Source: Humulus lupulus (lineage: Eukaryota; Streptophyta; Magnoliopsida; Rosales; Cannabaceae). Taken from it: a DNA stretch of 64,000 bases. Location of the stretch: contig NC_084802.1 in NCBI RefSeq assembly GCF_963169125.1, positions 33,488,107 to 33,552,106 of the forward strand. The letters are read 5' to 3'. The position numbers and the translations under genes are program-made. The notes beneath the pieces were generated by a model. That model had not been told where the DNA came from. It saw nothing but the letters and a program-made list of their open reading frames with translations, and did no database searches. Below, piece after piece: positions 1-10,378 of this stretch. Within the stretch, counting starts at the first letter, position 1. Every line of letters starts with the position of its first letter.

Positions 1-1
1 T

Positions 2-990
2 ACTGGAGATTTTATTAAGCAAGAGTCTTCCTATATTATAGGAAATGATTTCTCCATTCTTTTGATTAATGCCCCGTGGCTTCCTTCTGTGGGTTTGGAC
101 ACTTTTCTCGATTCCTTAAACCCTTGTCCTGCTTCTCACGAGTTGCATGTTAGTTCTCTTCTGGACGGAAATAACGAAGGTTTGGATGTTAATATTGTTC
201 ATTGCTGGTTTCTCCGAAGTTAGCTAAGGAGATTATGGAAATGTGTGTGTTGCCTCGGACGAGCAATGATGTTCTTTGTTGGAAAAGTTCTCCAAATGGT
301 TCTTTCTCTGTCAAGAACGCTTATATTCGCAGATGTTGTGATCACTGACCTGACTCTTCTTTTGTTTGGAAAACCTTGTGGAATTCCAAGATCCACTTTC
401 TCTTGAAATTACATCTGTGGAAGATTGGGAGAGAAATCCTATGCATTGGGGATAAGCTCGCTAATATCTTTGGCTTTGGCTTCTCCCCTGACCTCCCTCT
501 GCTAGACCTTTGGCTTCTCCCCCGACCTGACAGAATGCGTATTTTCTTTGATGCTGCTTTCAAGGATGGGCATGGAGTTGTTGTTGTTGTTGCCAGATCG
601 GGTTTGGGTTGTTTAGCTGCTTTAGGCACGAAGGCTTTCCACGCTAAATCTGCCTTAGAAGCTAAGCTCCAAGCTCTCATGTTTGTTGTTGAGATATGTA
701 TCACTCATAGTTGGGAGGATTGTGTTTTCTTCTCTGATAATCAGTCTATGTGTCACAACTCTCAACATGGAATTTGTCTTGATTGGAAATTGTTACCCCT
801 ATTTACCTTTTGTGTTGATTTTCTTACTATCTCTAAATTTCGAGTCATGTGGATCCATCGTGATAGAAATGTTTTCGCTCACACTTTAGCGAAGTGGGCT
901 TCTAGATCTATTATTTTTTGTTTGTTGAACTTTTGGGGGGTGAACCTCGATGTGTTCCCGTTTTCCTCCCGAATTATTGAAAAAAGTGGT
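2..990 (+). pseudogene. LINE (non-LTR retrotransposon) ORF2 3' end, decayed
   Basis: The first 225 bases read as the region that precedes the zinc-binding domain in plant LINE ORF2 (…SYIIGNDFSILLINAPWLP…). After a frameshift the zf-RVT-like motif follows (NDVLCWKSSPNGSFSVKNAY, about 268-330), then a stop, then 'FVWKTLWNSKIHFLLKLHLW'. From about 535 an RNase H-like domain typical of plant LINEs is seen (RIFFDAAFKDGHG, then EAKLQALMFVVEI, SDNQSM, and the C-terminal WIHRDRNVFAHTLAKWA). The reverse transcriptase core would lie left of the window. At least one frameshift and one in-frame stop show it is dead. No poly(A) tail or target-site duplication was found. The assignment to LINE is firm; the exact 3' boundary is not. 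Confidence 0.8.
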
Positions 991-1088
991 GAGAAAACTT
1001 GTATAACATATAATTTAAATTTAAATTTAAATTATTTATGTATTCTTATTTTTAATTAAAAATAATTTATATAAAATTATTAAATAAT

Positions 1089-1127
1089 TTTCCTTTCTTT
1101 TCTTTTCTTTTCTTTTCTTTTCTTTTC
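1089..1127. repeat. (TTTTC)n pyrimidine tract upstream of XPT
   Basis: About seven head-to-tail TTTTC pentamers end a few bases upstream of a TATA-like sequence. Long CT-rich tracts next to the core promoter are common in plant housekeeping genes, so this could be part of the XPT promoter or a plain microsatellite. Confidence 0.75.
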
Positions 1128-1133
1128 TCCCTC

Positions 1134-1143
1134 TATATATAAA
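1134..1143 (+). promoter_or_regulatory. Candidate TATA box for XPT
   Basis: TATATATAAA directly follows the pyrimidine tract and lies about 360 bases before the XPT start codon. Transcription from about 1165-1175 would give a leader of roughly 330 bases that ends in a (CT)n stretch near 1461-1478. A second TATA-like word near 1480 is too close to the start codon to serve. Confidence 0.45.
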
Positions 1144-1504
1144 CAAGAGAAGGGTATCACTCCTATTTTCTATTCCTTGATATTTTTCCTTTACCTTCCA
1201 ATTTTTTCCCCAACCAAATATCTTGTCACTGGTCAATTTTAGCTCGGTGAAGTGATCCCATATCTATGTATCTATGGTGAGACCAAAGTAACAGAGGAGT
1301 TGGACAAGAGAGGAGGGCGGTGACTGAGTCTGGGTCATGGACACGTGTGGGAGACAGGGCAAACTCAAAATCCGAAGCTAAAACAGAGACCACGCCAAAA
1401 AGCCACCACCCACTACTACTCATTACCTCGTCCTCTCGTTCTTTTTTGCCTTAGCCTCCACTACTCTCTCTCTCTCTCTGTATATCACAAAACAACAAAC
1501 AAAA

Positions 1505-2755
1505 ATGCTTGCTTTGAATGTCATTACCCCTATCACCACTGCCACTTCCTCCAAATCTATCCACCATAGATACCCTCTAACCATCAGACTCCATTCCCCG
1601 TCCACTACTCCAGCTCTCCCTCTCCTCCACCACCACCCCACCACCACCACCGCCATCACCACCGCCACCGCCGCCGCCACCTCCATCAATGCCTACCCAG
1701 CTTCTCCTTTTTCACTCAACCCCATATTTCGCATCCACCACCCTTCCCACCTCCCCAGAGCTGCCTCCTCCAACGGAGAAGAAGCAGAACCAGCTTCCCT
1801 CTCCACCCCCAAGCCTAAGTCCAAGACCACTCAGCTCGCCCTTGTCTTCGGTCTCTGGTATTTCCAGAACATCGTCTTCAACATCTACAACAAGAAAGCT
1901 CTCAATCTCTTCCCCTTCCCATGGCTGCTCGCTTCTTTTCAGCTCTTCGTGGGTTCCCTTTGGATGCTCGCTCTCTGGTCCCTCAAGCTCCAACCATGCC
2001 CCAAAATCTCTAAACCATTCATCGTTGCTCTCCTCGGACCTGCATTGTTCCACACAATAGGCCACATCTCCGCCTGTGTCTCCTTCTCCAAGGTCGCTGT
2101 TTCATTCACCCATGTCATCAAATCTTCCGAGCCTGTTTTCTCTGTTGTCTTCTCTTCTTTTCTCGGCGATACCTACCCTTTAAAGGTATGGCTCTCTATT
2201 CTCCCCATTGTTATGGGCTGCTCTTTAGCTGCCGTCACTGAGGTTTCTTTCAATCTCCAAGGCTTGTGGGGGGCTTTGATTAGCAATGTTGGGTTTGTTT
2301 TGAGGAACATTTACTCCAAAAGGAGTCTACAGAGCTTCAAGGAAGTAGATGGGCTTAACTTATATGGTTGGATCAGTATAATTTCACTGTTCTATCTATT
2401 TCCAGTGGCCATTTATGTTGAAGGATCTCAATGGGTTCAAGGGTATCACCGGGCCATAGCGGCTGTGGAAAATCCTTCCACGTTCTATATATGGGTTTTG
2501 CTCTCTGGTGTGTTTTATCATCTTTACAACCAGTCTTCATACCAAGCGCTTGATGAAATTAGCCCATTGACCTTTTCTGTGGGGAACACAATGAAGAGGG
2601 TGGTGGTAATAGTGTCCACTATTTTGGTGTTCAGAAATCCAGTTAGGCCTCTCAATGCTCTTGGATCCGCCATTGCCATTTTGGGCACTTTCTTGTATTC
2701 ACAGGCAACGTCTGGATCAAAGAAAAAGGGAATTGAAGAGGAAAAGAAGAACTAA
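1505..2755 (+). CDS. XPT: Plastid xylulose-5-phosphate/phosphate translocator
   Basis: This 416-residue protein is an inner-envelope antiporter of the plastidic phosphate translocator family. Family members exchange phosphorylated C3/C5/C6 compounds for inorganic phosphate; XPT links the cytosolic and plastidic pentose phosphate pathways. Residues 1 to about 87 are rich in Ser, Thr, Pro and His and nearly free of acidic residues, as in a chloroplast transit peptide, with a plausible cleavage near PRAA/SSNG (84-90). The TPT domain spans about 110-402 in hydrophobic segments. It contains FNIYNKKALN (125-134), the HTIGH segment (183-187), SFTHVIKSSEP (200-210) and NTMKRVV (361-367), whose Lys-Arg pair is the expected anion-binding pair. 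The wording FGLWYFQNIVFNIYNKK and LQPCPKISKPF matches XPT better than GPT, PPT or TPT. The gene is intronless, as known for XPT. The start is the first ATG after the CT-rich leader and keeps the whole transit peptide. Confidence 0.93.
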   Translation: MLALNVITPITTATSSKSIHHRYPLTIRLHSPSTTPALPLLHHHPTTTTAITTATAAATSINAYPASPFSLNPIFRIHHPSHLPRAASSNGEEAEPASLSTPKPKSKTTQLALVFGLWYFQNIVFNIYNKKALNLFPFPWLLASFQLFVGSLWMLALWSLKLQPCPKISKPFIVALLGPALFHTIGHISACVSFSKVAVSFTHVIKSSEPVFSVVFSSFLGDTYPLKVWLSILPIVMGCSLAAVTEVSFNLQGLWGALISNVGFVLRNIYSKRSLQSFKEVDGLNLYGWISIISLFYLFPVAIYVEGSQWVQGYHRAIAAVENPSTFYIWVLLSGVFYHLYNQSSYQALDEISPLTFSVGNTMKRVVVIVSTILVFRNPVRPLNALGSAIAILGTFLYSQATSGSKKKGIEEEKKN

Positions 2756-3060
2756 AAAAAAAGGATTTCTTTCTCCTTTTGTTTTTGACCCATGATGATG
2801 AATTTATTATTCTGTTTTGTGTTGTTGTAGCCTAGGCTTAAAAATGAAAGTTTTATTCAGCAAAGGTTTAAGATTTTCATACTTCTCTCTGTTTTGCTTC
2901 CTGATTCTATTTTCCCATAATCAATTAAGTCGAGTTTATAAACTTTTTTTTTTCTTTTCTTTTCTTCAATTCCCTTCTTTGAAGCTTGTGGTGCTTGCTT
3001 ATATGTTTCTGTATCTGTTCATATCAACTAGCCTGCTATATTACATTTACATAATGTAGA
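2756..3060 (+). other. Probable XPT 3' untranslated region
   Basis: This T-rich stretch follows the stop codon. It has no credible reading frame. No canonical AATAAA is present; AATAATT-like words near 3070 could serve for polyadenylation. The end is approximate. Confidence 0.4.
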
Positions 3061-4485
3061 GATTTAAGAAAATAATTAGATGTATAAATGAGCGAGGACT
3101 GAACTACATTAGCTTGTAAGATAAGAAAGACACGACCGGTGGCTCACTCACTCACTCTTCTTCCTCATTTGTCACTTCCTCCGACAATGTATGGACAAAC
3201 CACCACCTCCGGTACCTCACTGCCGCAACCGATGTCGCATCTTCTCCGGAGTTGACTCTCTCTTGGCATACAAATGTTACAAGTAGTTTTAGTTGATTTC
3301 ACTGTATTCTTTTTGTTAACAGGGCCTATAAACACATTTGGGATTTTCATCAATTTCAAGCTATCTCTGAAATCAGTTGATTACTGTTGTGAATGAAGTA
3401 ACTAGCCAATGGCAGGCTCATTTGGTTGAGCATTGAATCGTTTTGATGTTTGACCTTCGAAGTTGTTATAATACTCTTTTGAAGGTATGTTGTTTCAAGA
3501 TATGTTTGAGCATTAGCTGTGTTGTTTCTCTCATAGTTAGCATTACATAATTTACTGAAAAATGTAGGTAACATGAAAGTATAATTGGCATGAGTAGTCT
3601 CCTGGAGAAGTAGTATTAAAAGCTAATTTGGTTTTATGAAATGCTTTTGTTTTTTTTTTTTTTTGCGTAGTTAGTTTGTTACATTGACAAAAACCATTCC
3701 TTTGATTATATAATATATATATATATATATATCATATGGGAGTAATGCATATCATACATGCTCTTGAATGACCCAACAAAAGAGATTCTATTTAGTTGTT
3801 TGAAGTGCAATGAAAATGTGACTGACATTTATATATATTCATTTTCTAAAATACCCTAAAATCTAAATTGACTAAATTTATTAGACCATGTTGGTTAAAA
3901 TGTATGCGTTATTAATTCTGCAACTCTAAAATTTTGAACTTATTGTATCGAATTCATATAGGTATATGGCTGCTATGTTTGCCATGATTTTTAACTTAGA
4001 TGCTGTAATTTCTGAGTTGCTACATGTTTGCCATGCTTTTTCACTTACATGCTGCAATTTCTGATTTGAGGATTACAAGTGATTTTTTATCAGTCAAGAA
4101 AAAAAAATATGGAGTCTTTTTTACTCTAGATTAGGTGCTATAAGAAGTAGTCTACATGTTGTCGACTATAAAATTTACTAATAGGGGTTTTCTCCTCTTG
4201 CTTAGGAGATTTGGAATTTTAAAATGTCATCTCTTACAGGGGTTTCTTGAAAATCAAAGGTTGTACCTAACGTTTTCTTATGTATTTTTCTGAAGAACAG
4301 TTTTATATGTGTGGGGGATTCTGTTTTTAATATTTACTTATTAAATCTTATTTACTATGATATACGATCAATCTAGGGGCTGCTTCTGTTGGAGAATATA
4401 TTATATTCAATGGGAATAGAAAAACCAAAATACAACTCTAAGCAAAATGGAGATTTGGGAGTTACTTAGTATGTTAAAATTGTTT
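3061..4485. other. AT-rich intergenic spacer
   Basis: No gene is supported here. There is a moderately GC-rich patch at about 3130-3270 with no domain-bearing frame, a poly(T) run near 3648-3664 and an (AT)n microsatellite near 3710-3732. The rest is unique-looking AT-rich DNA. Confidence 0.5.
3972..4069. repeat. Diverged tandem duplication, about 49 bp, two copies
   Basis: The words ATGTTTGCCATG, CTTA and ATGCTG-AATTTCTGA recur at 49-base spacing (starts near 3975 and 4024). Several substitutions separate the copies, so the duplication is not recent. Confidence 0.6.
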
Positions 4486-4488
4486 AAA

Positions 4489-4644
4489 TTGGAAAAAACT
4501 GAAAAGTATTTTTGGCTGTTAGCCTCACTGGCCGTGGCTAGGAGTATTAGTGGTCGCAGCCACTGTCCTCAAGGCCGCGGCCAGGGATAATCAGTGGTCG
4601 CGGCCACAAGCAATTTTCAGCATCCAAATTTTCAGTTTTTCCAA
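4489..4644. repeat. Small GC-cored inverted-repeat unit
   Basis: Inverted ends TTGGAAAAAACTGAAAA (4489-4505) and TTTTCAGTTTTTCCAA (4629-4644) flank a GC-rich core in AT-rich DNA. The core holds two near-palindromic words (GTGGTCGCAGCCAC and GTGGTCGCGGCCAC) and GGCCGCGGCC. The layout suits a small MITE or an LTR scrap. No target-site duplication is obvious. Confidence 0.5.
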
Positions 4645-4961
4645 AACGTCACAAACTCTTTCCCATATGATTTTGTAACATCCATACATCTAATGAGAGT
4701 TAAAAACATATTTCCAACTGTCATATTTCATAATAATTTTGTGAAATCCAAACTCAAATATTTAAGATACAATCTACACATTATTTGTTAATATTTTAGA
4801 GTTATAAATTTGTAACTGATTTTGTAACTCTAAAATATGTCATATATGGACACATGTGTCAAATTTTTTATTTTTTTTGTCAAGAAGAATAGAAGAACTT
4901 CATTGAACAAAGAAACCATACAAACTAAAGACACAGACTCAACTAAAGCAGAGGCACCTGG

Positions 4962-5055
4962 CGAATAAAAAAAAACAAACCAGCAGCAGCTAATTACAAT
5001 GAGTATGCCGAATAAAAAAAAACAAACCAGCAGCAGCTAATTACAATGAGTATGC
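4962..5055. repeat. Exact 47-bp tandem duplication inside the LINE 3' region
   Basis: Bases 4962-5008 and 5009-5055 are identical, including an internal run of nine A. The unit starts CGAATAAAAA and ends ATGAGTATGC. Because the copies are identical, the duplication is younger than the LINE insertion or is an assembly artefact. Confidence 0.9.
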
Positions 5056-5631
5056 CGAATGAACATTTGGTCTTGAATCGAAATCTGACTTCTATACACT
5101 TTGTAAAACCTATATTTAGTTGTAAATTTTACTTCCTGAACTAGACTCATAACAAATAAGGAATAACTATCATAAATGCATCTATTCCTATTTTTCCATA
5201 AACTGTAAATGATTGCAGCAAAAATCATATTAACAATATCAAACTTTACTCCACATTTCGGGCTCTAGCCAGCCACACTAGCCAGCTATTAAACTCCAGC
5301 GGCCAAGCCACAAACCCCAACCAATTAAAGATGCTCCTTACCAATCGAGTAGAGAGACTGCAATAAAAAAACAGATGAGAGTGACTCTCATAACAACTCT
5401 CACAAACTGGACATAAAACTGAAGCCATCTGTATCTGCTTCCTTCTGAGATTGTCCCTGGTTAGAAGCTGGGAGTTAACCACCTGCCATAACATAAATCT
5501 GTGTTTAGGAAGAATTGACTTACTCCAAACAGTCCTATGATACTCAACCCTTTGCTGGACCAATAGACTATTATACAATCTAGAAGTTTGAAATTTTCCT
5601 TGAACACCAGCAAAAAATATGGCAGCAAGAC
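5037..5631 (-). pseudogene. LINE ORF2 zf-RVT domain and tail
   Basis: On the minus strand the text SILPKHRFMLWQVVNSQLL, TRDNLRRK, VLCPVCESCYESHSHLFFYC is the zinc-binding zf-RVT motif found at the end of plant LINE reverse transcriptases (Cys-x2-Cys … His … Cys). A short downstream frame, IYSLWKNRNRCIYD, matches the usual LINE C-terminal words. The two pieces are in different frames. No RT core remains, so it is non-functional. Confidence 0.8.
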
Positions 5632-5802
5632 CATGTGTCAAATTTTGTGACTCTCAATAATATGTTAAAAAATATGTATTGTGATAAATCACATTTTATA
5701 ACATTATTTAATCTAACGTTATATTGTTTAAAATAATATAACTTCTTTCGTACGGTGATTGATGACATTTCTAGGCCGAAGAAAGATTTATCTTTTTCTT
5801 TT

Positions 5803-5939
5803 TCTTTTTTTGTTCATTGTCCTACAAATGTGTGAATGAGGTAGCTTATTCTCTTGCTAAGATTGGTTTGTCTGTTCGTCATAATTGTAATGGCTTTTAG
5901 CCTTTTTCTCCTTCTCAATGAAGTTTTTTTTTTTTTTAA
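5803..5939 (+). pseudogene. LINE RNase H 3'-end scrap
   Basis: A short frame reads VNEVAYSLAKIGLSVRHN, the C-terminal word pattern of plant LINE RNase H domains. A CTCAATGAAG 3' end and a T run follow. Nothing else of the element remains, and 5647-5800 and 5940-6040 hold only AT-rich DNA, including an (AT)n tract at 6030-6050. Confidence 0.55.
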
Positions 5940-6050
5940 GGAAATTCTTTTTTATTTTTACTACTAATAAATTTTGCTAAGGTACCAATGTAAAAGAATA
6001 TTTTTATCATTTCCTATCCCTGTTTCTATTAATATATATATATATATATA

Positions 6051-6355
6051 TGTTGAGATTGATCTTAGTTCACACTCTTCTCCTTCCAAGAACAGAACAC
6101 ACACACAAGAACCTTAAAGACTAACTGTTGTAACTCTCTTGTTTATTCAGTAGTAAAAATGATACAAATGCTAGACAGAAAAATTATGTCCAAGTCAGCA
6201 AACAACAATGAGCTGACGTACCTTATTTATAGGTATCCAATTCGGTTACAAGAGTAACTAACTAATCTGAACATAGGCTAATTAAACTAACGGTCACTTA
6301 AAGAAGTTGACCACTAGCAGCTGTCTAAACTACCTACATTAACGACCACATTACA
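6051..6355 (-). repeat. Copia LTR, left (3' LTR of the element)
   Basis: It begins TGTTGAGATT and ends CATTACA. It matches the right LTR over its whole length except for five substitutions. Confidence 0.95.
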
Positions 6356-6631
6356 TATTTCCACCTTGGTTGTCAATGTAGGTGATAAAAAAAAAATTAC
6401 AAAAAATTAGCTTGTAACATTGTCAAGCTTCAGTTATATTCAATAAATTCAGACAATGTCTGAACTTTGCTGTAGGTAACGGTTTTGTGACCATGTCAGA
6501 TGGGTTCTCTTCAGTAGATATCTTCTCAAGCTTGATCTTCCCGTCAGCTATAACATCTCTGATCATCAATGTGCTTAGTTCTCTCATGGTGCATTTGGTT
6601 CTTGCTCAAATGGAGTGCACTTTGGCTGTCA

Positions 6632-8205
6632 CTAAAGACTGATAATCCTTTGTTCAATCTCCAGTTCTCTGCCCAATCCTTTCAGCCACAATGCCTCTTT
6701 TATAGCTTCTGTGCAAGCTATATATTCTGCCTCAGTGGTAGATAAAGCAACTATGAATTGTAAATTTGCCTTCCAACTAATAATACAATCATTTAGTTTG
6801 AAAGTGTACCCAGTTTGAGATCTCCTTGTGTCAATGTCTCCTGCATAGTCAGAGGGAACAAAACCAACTATCTCAGAAGTTGTTGAATCTGATTTGTACA
6901 GAAGTCCCATGTTCGATGTCCCTTTCAAATACCTGATCACCCATTTGACAGCATTCTTGTGTTCTATCCCTGGATTTCCCATGTATCTGCTGATTATACT
7001 CACTCCCTGTCCAAGATCAGGTCTAGTACATACCATAATGTATACTAAACTTTCAACAAGATTTGAGTAAGGAATATTCTTCATTCGGTTCAGATCTTCT
7101 TCAGTTGAGGGTGACTGAGTGCTAGACAATTTGAAGTGTTGAGCTATGGGAGTGCTTACTGGTTTAATATCCATAAAACCATATTTGCTAAGCACCTTTG
7201 AGATGTATCCTCTTTGAGACAGCATAAGGCTCCTTGATTTCCTATCTCTTAAGTATCTCAATTCCCAAAATCTTCCTTGCTGAACCAAGGTCGTTCATTT
7301 CAAATTCTGAACTAAGTATTCTCTTTACCTTGCTAATTTCTTCCTTATTCTTACTAGCTATTAGCATATCATCAACGTATAGCAGCAGATACACCACAGA
7401 TTTCACATGATTAGCTTTGACATATACACAACTGTCATAAGCACTCCTTTTGAAACCTGCTTTAGTGATGTATTCATCAAATCTTTTGTACCATTGTCTT
7501 GGTGATTGTTTTATTCCATAGCAAACAAACCTGTTTTTCTATGCTCTTAACCTCAAAACCTTCAGGTTGCTTCATATGAATTTCCTCATCCAATTCCCCA
7601 TGAAGAAAGGTAGTTTTAACATCCATTTGCTTGAGTTCAAGATCATTATTAGCAACTATTGCAAGTAAAATTCTGATTGAGGTATGTTTAACTACAAGTG
7701 AAAAAATTTAAGTATAGTTTATACCTTCTTGTTGTGTGAAGCCTCTTGCAACTAGTCTAGCCTTGAATATTGCCTTCTCCACTCTTGGAATTTCTTCCTT
7801 GACCTTGAAAATCCACCTGCATCCTACTACTCTTTTGTCTGCTGGTTTTTCAACTAAAATCCAAGTCTTGTTTTTGTTTAGGGACTGAATTTCTTTTTCC
7901 ATAGCTTGTCTCCATTTGGTGCTATCAGCTGACTCCATTGCTTCTTTATATGACCTTGGTTCATTCTCATTCATCTCTGCTACATTCAAGACAAAATGTA
8001 GTATGTCAGCATAACCAAATCTGTCTGGTGCCTTAATGCTTCTCCTTTCTCGGTCTCTAGTCAGTTGGTAATGCTGAATATTAGTCCCCAGATTTTCTTC
8101 AGCATCTTCTTGTATTTCTTCATCTATGACATCTGTATCCTCATTCATCTTCATTTTCATTATTGGTAGATGGCTGCTTCCTTTGTTCATCAAGTTCCAC
8201 CTCAA
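6632..8205 (-). pseudogene. Copia reverse transcriptase and RNase H
   Basis: The minus strand carries the start of the RT domain (PRSYKEAMESADSTKWRQAM, WRQAMEKEIQSLNKNKTW, ARLVARGFTQQEGINYT), then a stop at about 7707. The RT centre follows in shifted frames with KQMDVKTTFLHGELDEEI and the catalytic YVDDMLIAS (about 7355-7385). The last piece holds STPIAQHFKLSS and the RNase H-side words DYAGDIDTRRSQTGY and LSTTEAEYIACTEAIKEALW. Frameshifts near 7535 and 7290 and several stops separate the segments. The active-site Asp pair survives, but no continuous protein can be made. Confidence 0.9.
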
Positions 8206-8362
8206 ACCGTGATCTATCTATGTCTGAATTAGAACCCGAATGACTGCTTGAGTTTAATGTATCCCTATAGACTTTGTCTTCCTCAAATACAACATCCCTG
8301 CTTATGAAATACTTTTGGTGATTCCCTGGTTCAATGCTCCACATCTTGTAGCCCTTGACCCC

Positions 8363-9166
8363 TTATGGATAGCCTATGAAGATACACTCCCTGGCCCTTA
8401 GTTCAAGCTTATCTTGCTTAATGTGAGCATATGCCACACATCCAAAAATTCTGAGCATTTCATACTTGGCTGGATGTCCTGTCCAGTTCTCTATTAGAGT
8501 TCTAAACTCAATGGTTGATGAGGGACATCTATTTATTAGACAACATGCAATAACTACAACCTCGGCCCAAAAACTTTTAGGCAATCCTGCATGTATCAAC
8601 ATGCACCTGACCCTTTCCATTATGGTTCTATTCATCCGTTCTGCAAGCCCATTTTATTGAGGAGTTCTAGGTACTGTGAGATGCCTAGCAATTCCATTCT
8701 TCTTGCAAAACTAGCCAAATTCATCTGAGCAGTATTCCAATCCATTATTTGTCCTCAGCTTTTTCAGTTTCCTGTCTGTTTGAGTTTCCAGCAATGATCT
8801 CCATTCCTTGAACCTTTCAAACACCTCATTTTTGTGCTTTAATATGTATATCCAGACATATCTTATGTGGTCATCTATAATGGTCAGAAAGTACCTAGCT
8901 CCACCTTGAGATACAGTCCTTGATGGCCCCCACAAGTCTGAATGTACATAGTCAAGGATGCCTTTTGCATTTTGTGTCCCAACACCAAACTTTATTCGGG
9001 TTGACTTCCCTAATACACACTGCTCACAAAAATCCAAGTCCTGGATCACTTCTTTACCCTGTAGTCCTTTCTTGTTCAGAATCTCAATGCCCTTCAAACT
9101 TACATGGCCCAATCTTCTATGCCACAAAGTTAATGAATTTTCCATAGCCTTTGAAGCCACTGTCAC
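8363..9166 (-). pseudogene. Copia GAG-pre-integrase and integrase core
   Basis: LWHRRLGHVSLKGIEIL with CEQCVLGKS is the His-His-Cys-Cys zinc domain of copia integrase. YVHSDLWGP carries the first catalytic Asp, and IIDDHIRYVWIY with NNGLEY the second region. After stops around 8705 and 8655 the chain resumes with AERMNRTIMERVRCMLIHAG (the catalytic Glu helix), FGCVAYAHI and ARECIFIGYP. The CAA-to-TAA change near 8655 (TPQ*NG for the usual TPQQNG) is a transition. Confidence 0.9.
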
Positions 9167-9169
9167 GAA

Positions 9170-9480
9170 ATTCCACCTTAACTGTAAAGCCTCCTTTGTC
9201 TAACATAGCTACTGAAATCAAATTTCTCTTTATTTCTGGTACATGCCAAACCCGTTATAGTTTTTTGATTGTTTCTCCAGTAAGTTGTAGTTTTAATGTT
9301 CCAATGCCAATAATAACACACGATCTGTTATCCCCCAACTTCACAGAACCTCCATTGATTTCTTTATAGTCAGAAAATTGGCTTCTGTCAGGACAAATGT
9401 GAAATGAGCATCCAGAATCAATGACCCAGTCAAGACCAAAATAACCATTTGTAACTACCAGGACACCTGCACTCTCATAA
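9170..9480 (-). pseudogene. Copia protease
   Basis: On the minus strand WVIDSGCSFHICPDR carries the Asp-Ser-Gly catalytic triplet of the retroviral-type aspartic protease near 9408-9424. It is followed by VKLGDNRSC, VIIGIGTLKL and RVWHVPEIKRNLISV, the usual copia protease wording. A TAG stop just before RVWHVPE breaks the frame. Confidence 0.8.
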
Positions 9481-9554
9481 CCATCACTGTCTCCACAGTC
9501 CGAAACAACATCAGCCCTACCGTGCTTCTTGAAATATTCTCCCTTATGATTATT

Positions 9555-10325
9555 TCATTCAGGACAATCCTTCTTCAGATGTGATGTCTCATTACAGATG
9601 AAACATTTCTTTTTTGTATCTTGAGTTTGACTTCTCTTGAATTCACTATAGTTCTTGGCATTCCTTTTATCTGTTCTTCCCCATACCAGCAACCCATCCC
9701 CAGAGCTTTCTTCTCGTTGTTCCGTCTTCTTCTTCTTCTTCAATTCTTTGGACATCAAAGCACTTTGGACTTCTTCCAATGTCAACGAATCCCTCCAATA
9801 CATCATCGTGTCAACGAAATGTTCGTAACTATCCATGGGTAGTGAATTCAGAACAATGATCGCCTAATCCTCATCCTCAATCTTGATGTCAATGTTCTCA
9901 AGATCAAGAACAATCTTATTAAAGTCATCTAAATGATCTTCAATAGTCTTCCCTGGTTGCATCTTGAATGAGTAGAGTTTCTGCTTCAAGAAGAGTCGAT
10001 TCGGCAATGATTTTGTCATATAAAGGCTTTCCAATTTGGTCCATTATCCAGTAGTTGTGATTTCCTTAGAAACTTCCTTCAAGACCTTATCCCCGAGACT
10101 TAGAATGATTGTGCTATGAGCCTTATCCAACATCTCATTCTTCTCCTTCTCGGTTTTGTCTTTGATCTTCTCAGCACCAAGTAATGCGTCTTGGATTCCC
10201 TGCTGCACCAACAAAGCCCTCATCTTCACTCTCCATAGACCAAAATCATTTTTGCCCTTGAACTTTTCAAGATCAAACTTCGTGTTCCCCATTGCCTTCC
10301 CAGGTTGTTCTTCACGTTGTTCCAC
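9555..10325 (-). pseudogene. Copia gag with CCHC zinc knuckle
   Basis: The N-terminal piece has KFDLEKFKGKNDFGLWRVKM and MRALLVQQGIQDALLG, typical of copia gag. The likely initiator is the Met of MGNTKFDLEKF (codon about 10290-10292), since the reading frame upstream of it lacks an ATG. A stop at 10044 ends that piece. The downstream piece (9555-9836) contains ALMSKELKKK and the zinc knuckle CFICNETSHLKKDC, a CX2CX4HX4C motif. Confidence 0.88.
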
Positions 10326-10360
10326 GCTACTAGCTATAATCCTAGCTCCAAGAACCCAAC

Positions 10361-10378
10361 CTGGCTCTGATACCAGTA
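10361..10378 (-). promoter_or_regulatory. Copia primer binding site (initiator Met tRNA)
   Basis: Read on the minus strand, TGGTATCAGAGCC sits directly inside the 5' LTR. This is the standard complement to the 3' end of plant initiator methionine tRNA. Confidence 0.9.

Larger units (their letters stand above)
4853..5646 (-). mobile_element. 5'-truncated LINE with 15-bp target-site duplication
   Basis: The direct repeat CATGTGTCAAATTTT lies at 4853-4867 and 5632-5646. Between them is a LINE fragment on the minus strand whose 3' end carries an A-rich tail (a T run at 4868-4878 on the plus strand). Truncation at the 5' side, a 3' A-rich tail and a TSD longer than 10 bp together are the signature of target-primed reverse transcription. 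The insert keeps only the zf-RVT end of ORF2 and a short 3' region. Confidence 0.88.

Noticed and set aside
1423..2065. Minus-strand and alternative-frame readings across the 5' part of XPT
   Set aside because: They are shadows of the low-complexity transit-peptide region and of the (CCA)n/(CAC)n codons. The XPT frame is clearly the coding one.
1505..2755. GPT (glucose-6-phosphate translocator) as the identity of the phosphate translocator
   Set aside because: Sequence words in the first membrane segments and the KLQPCPKISKPF loop fit XPT, as do the 416-residue length and the absence of introns.
3130..3300. Possible small gene near MYGQTTTSGTSL
   Set aside because: The frame is only about 22 codons and no homologous family is recognised.
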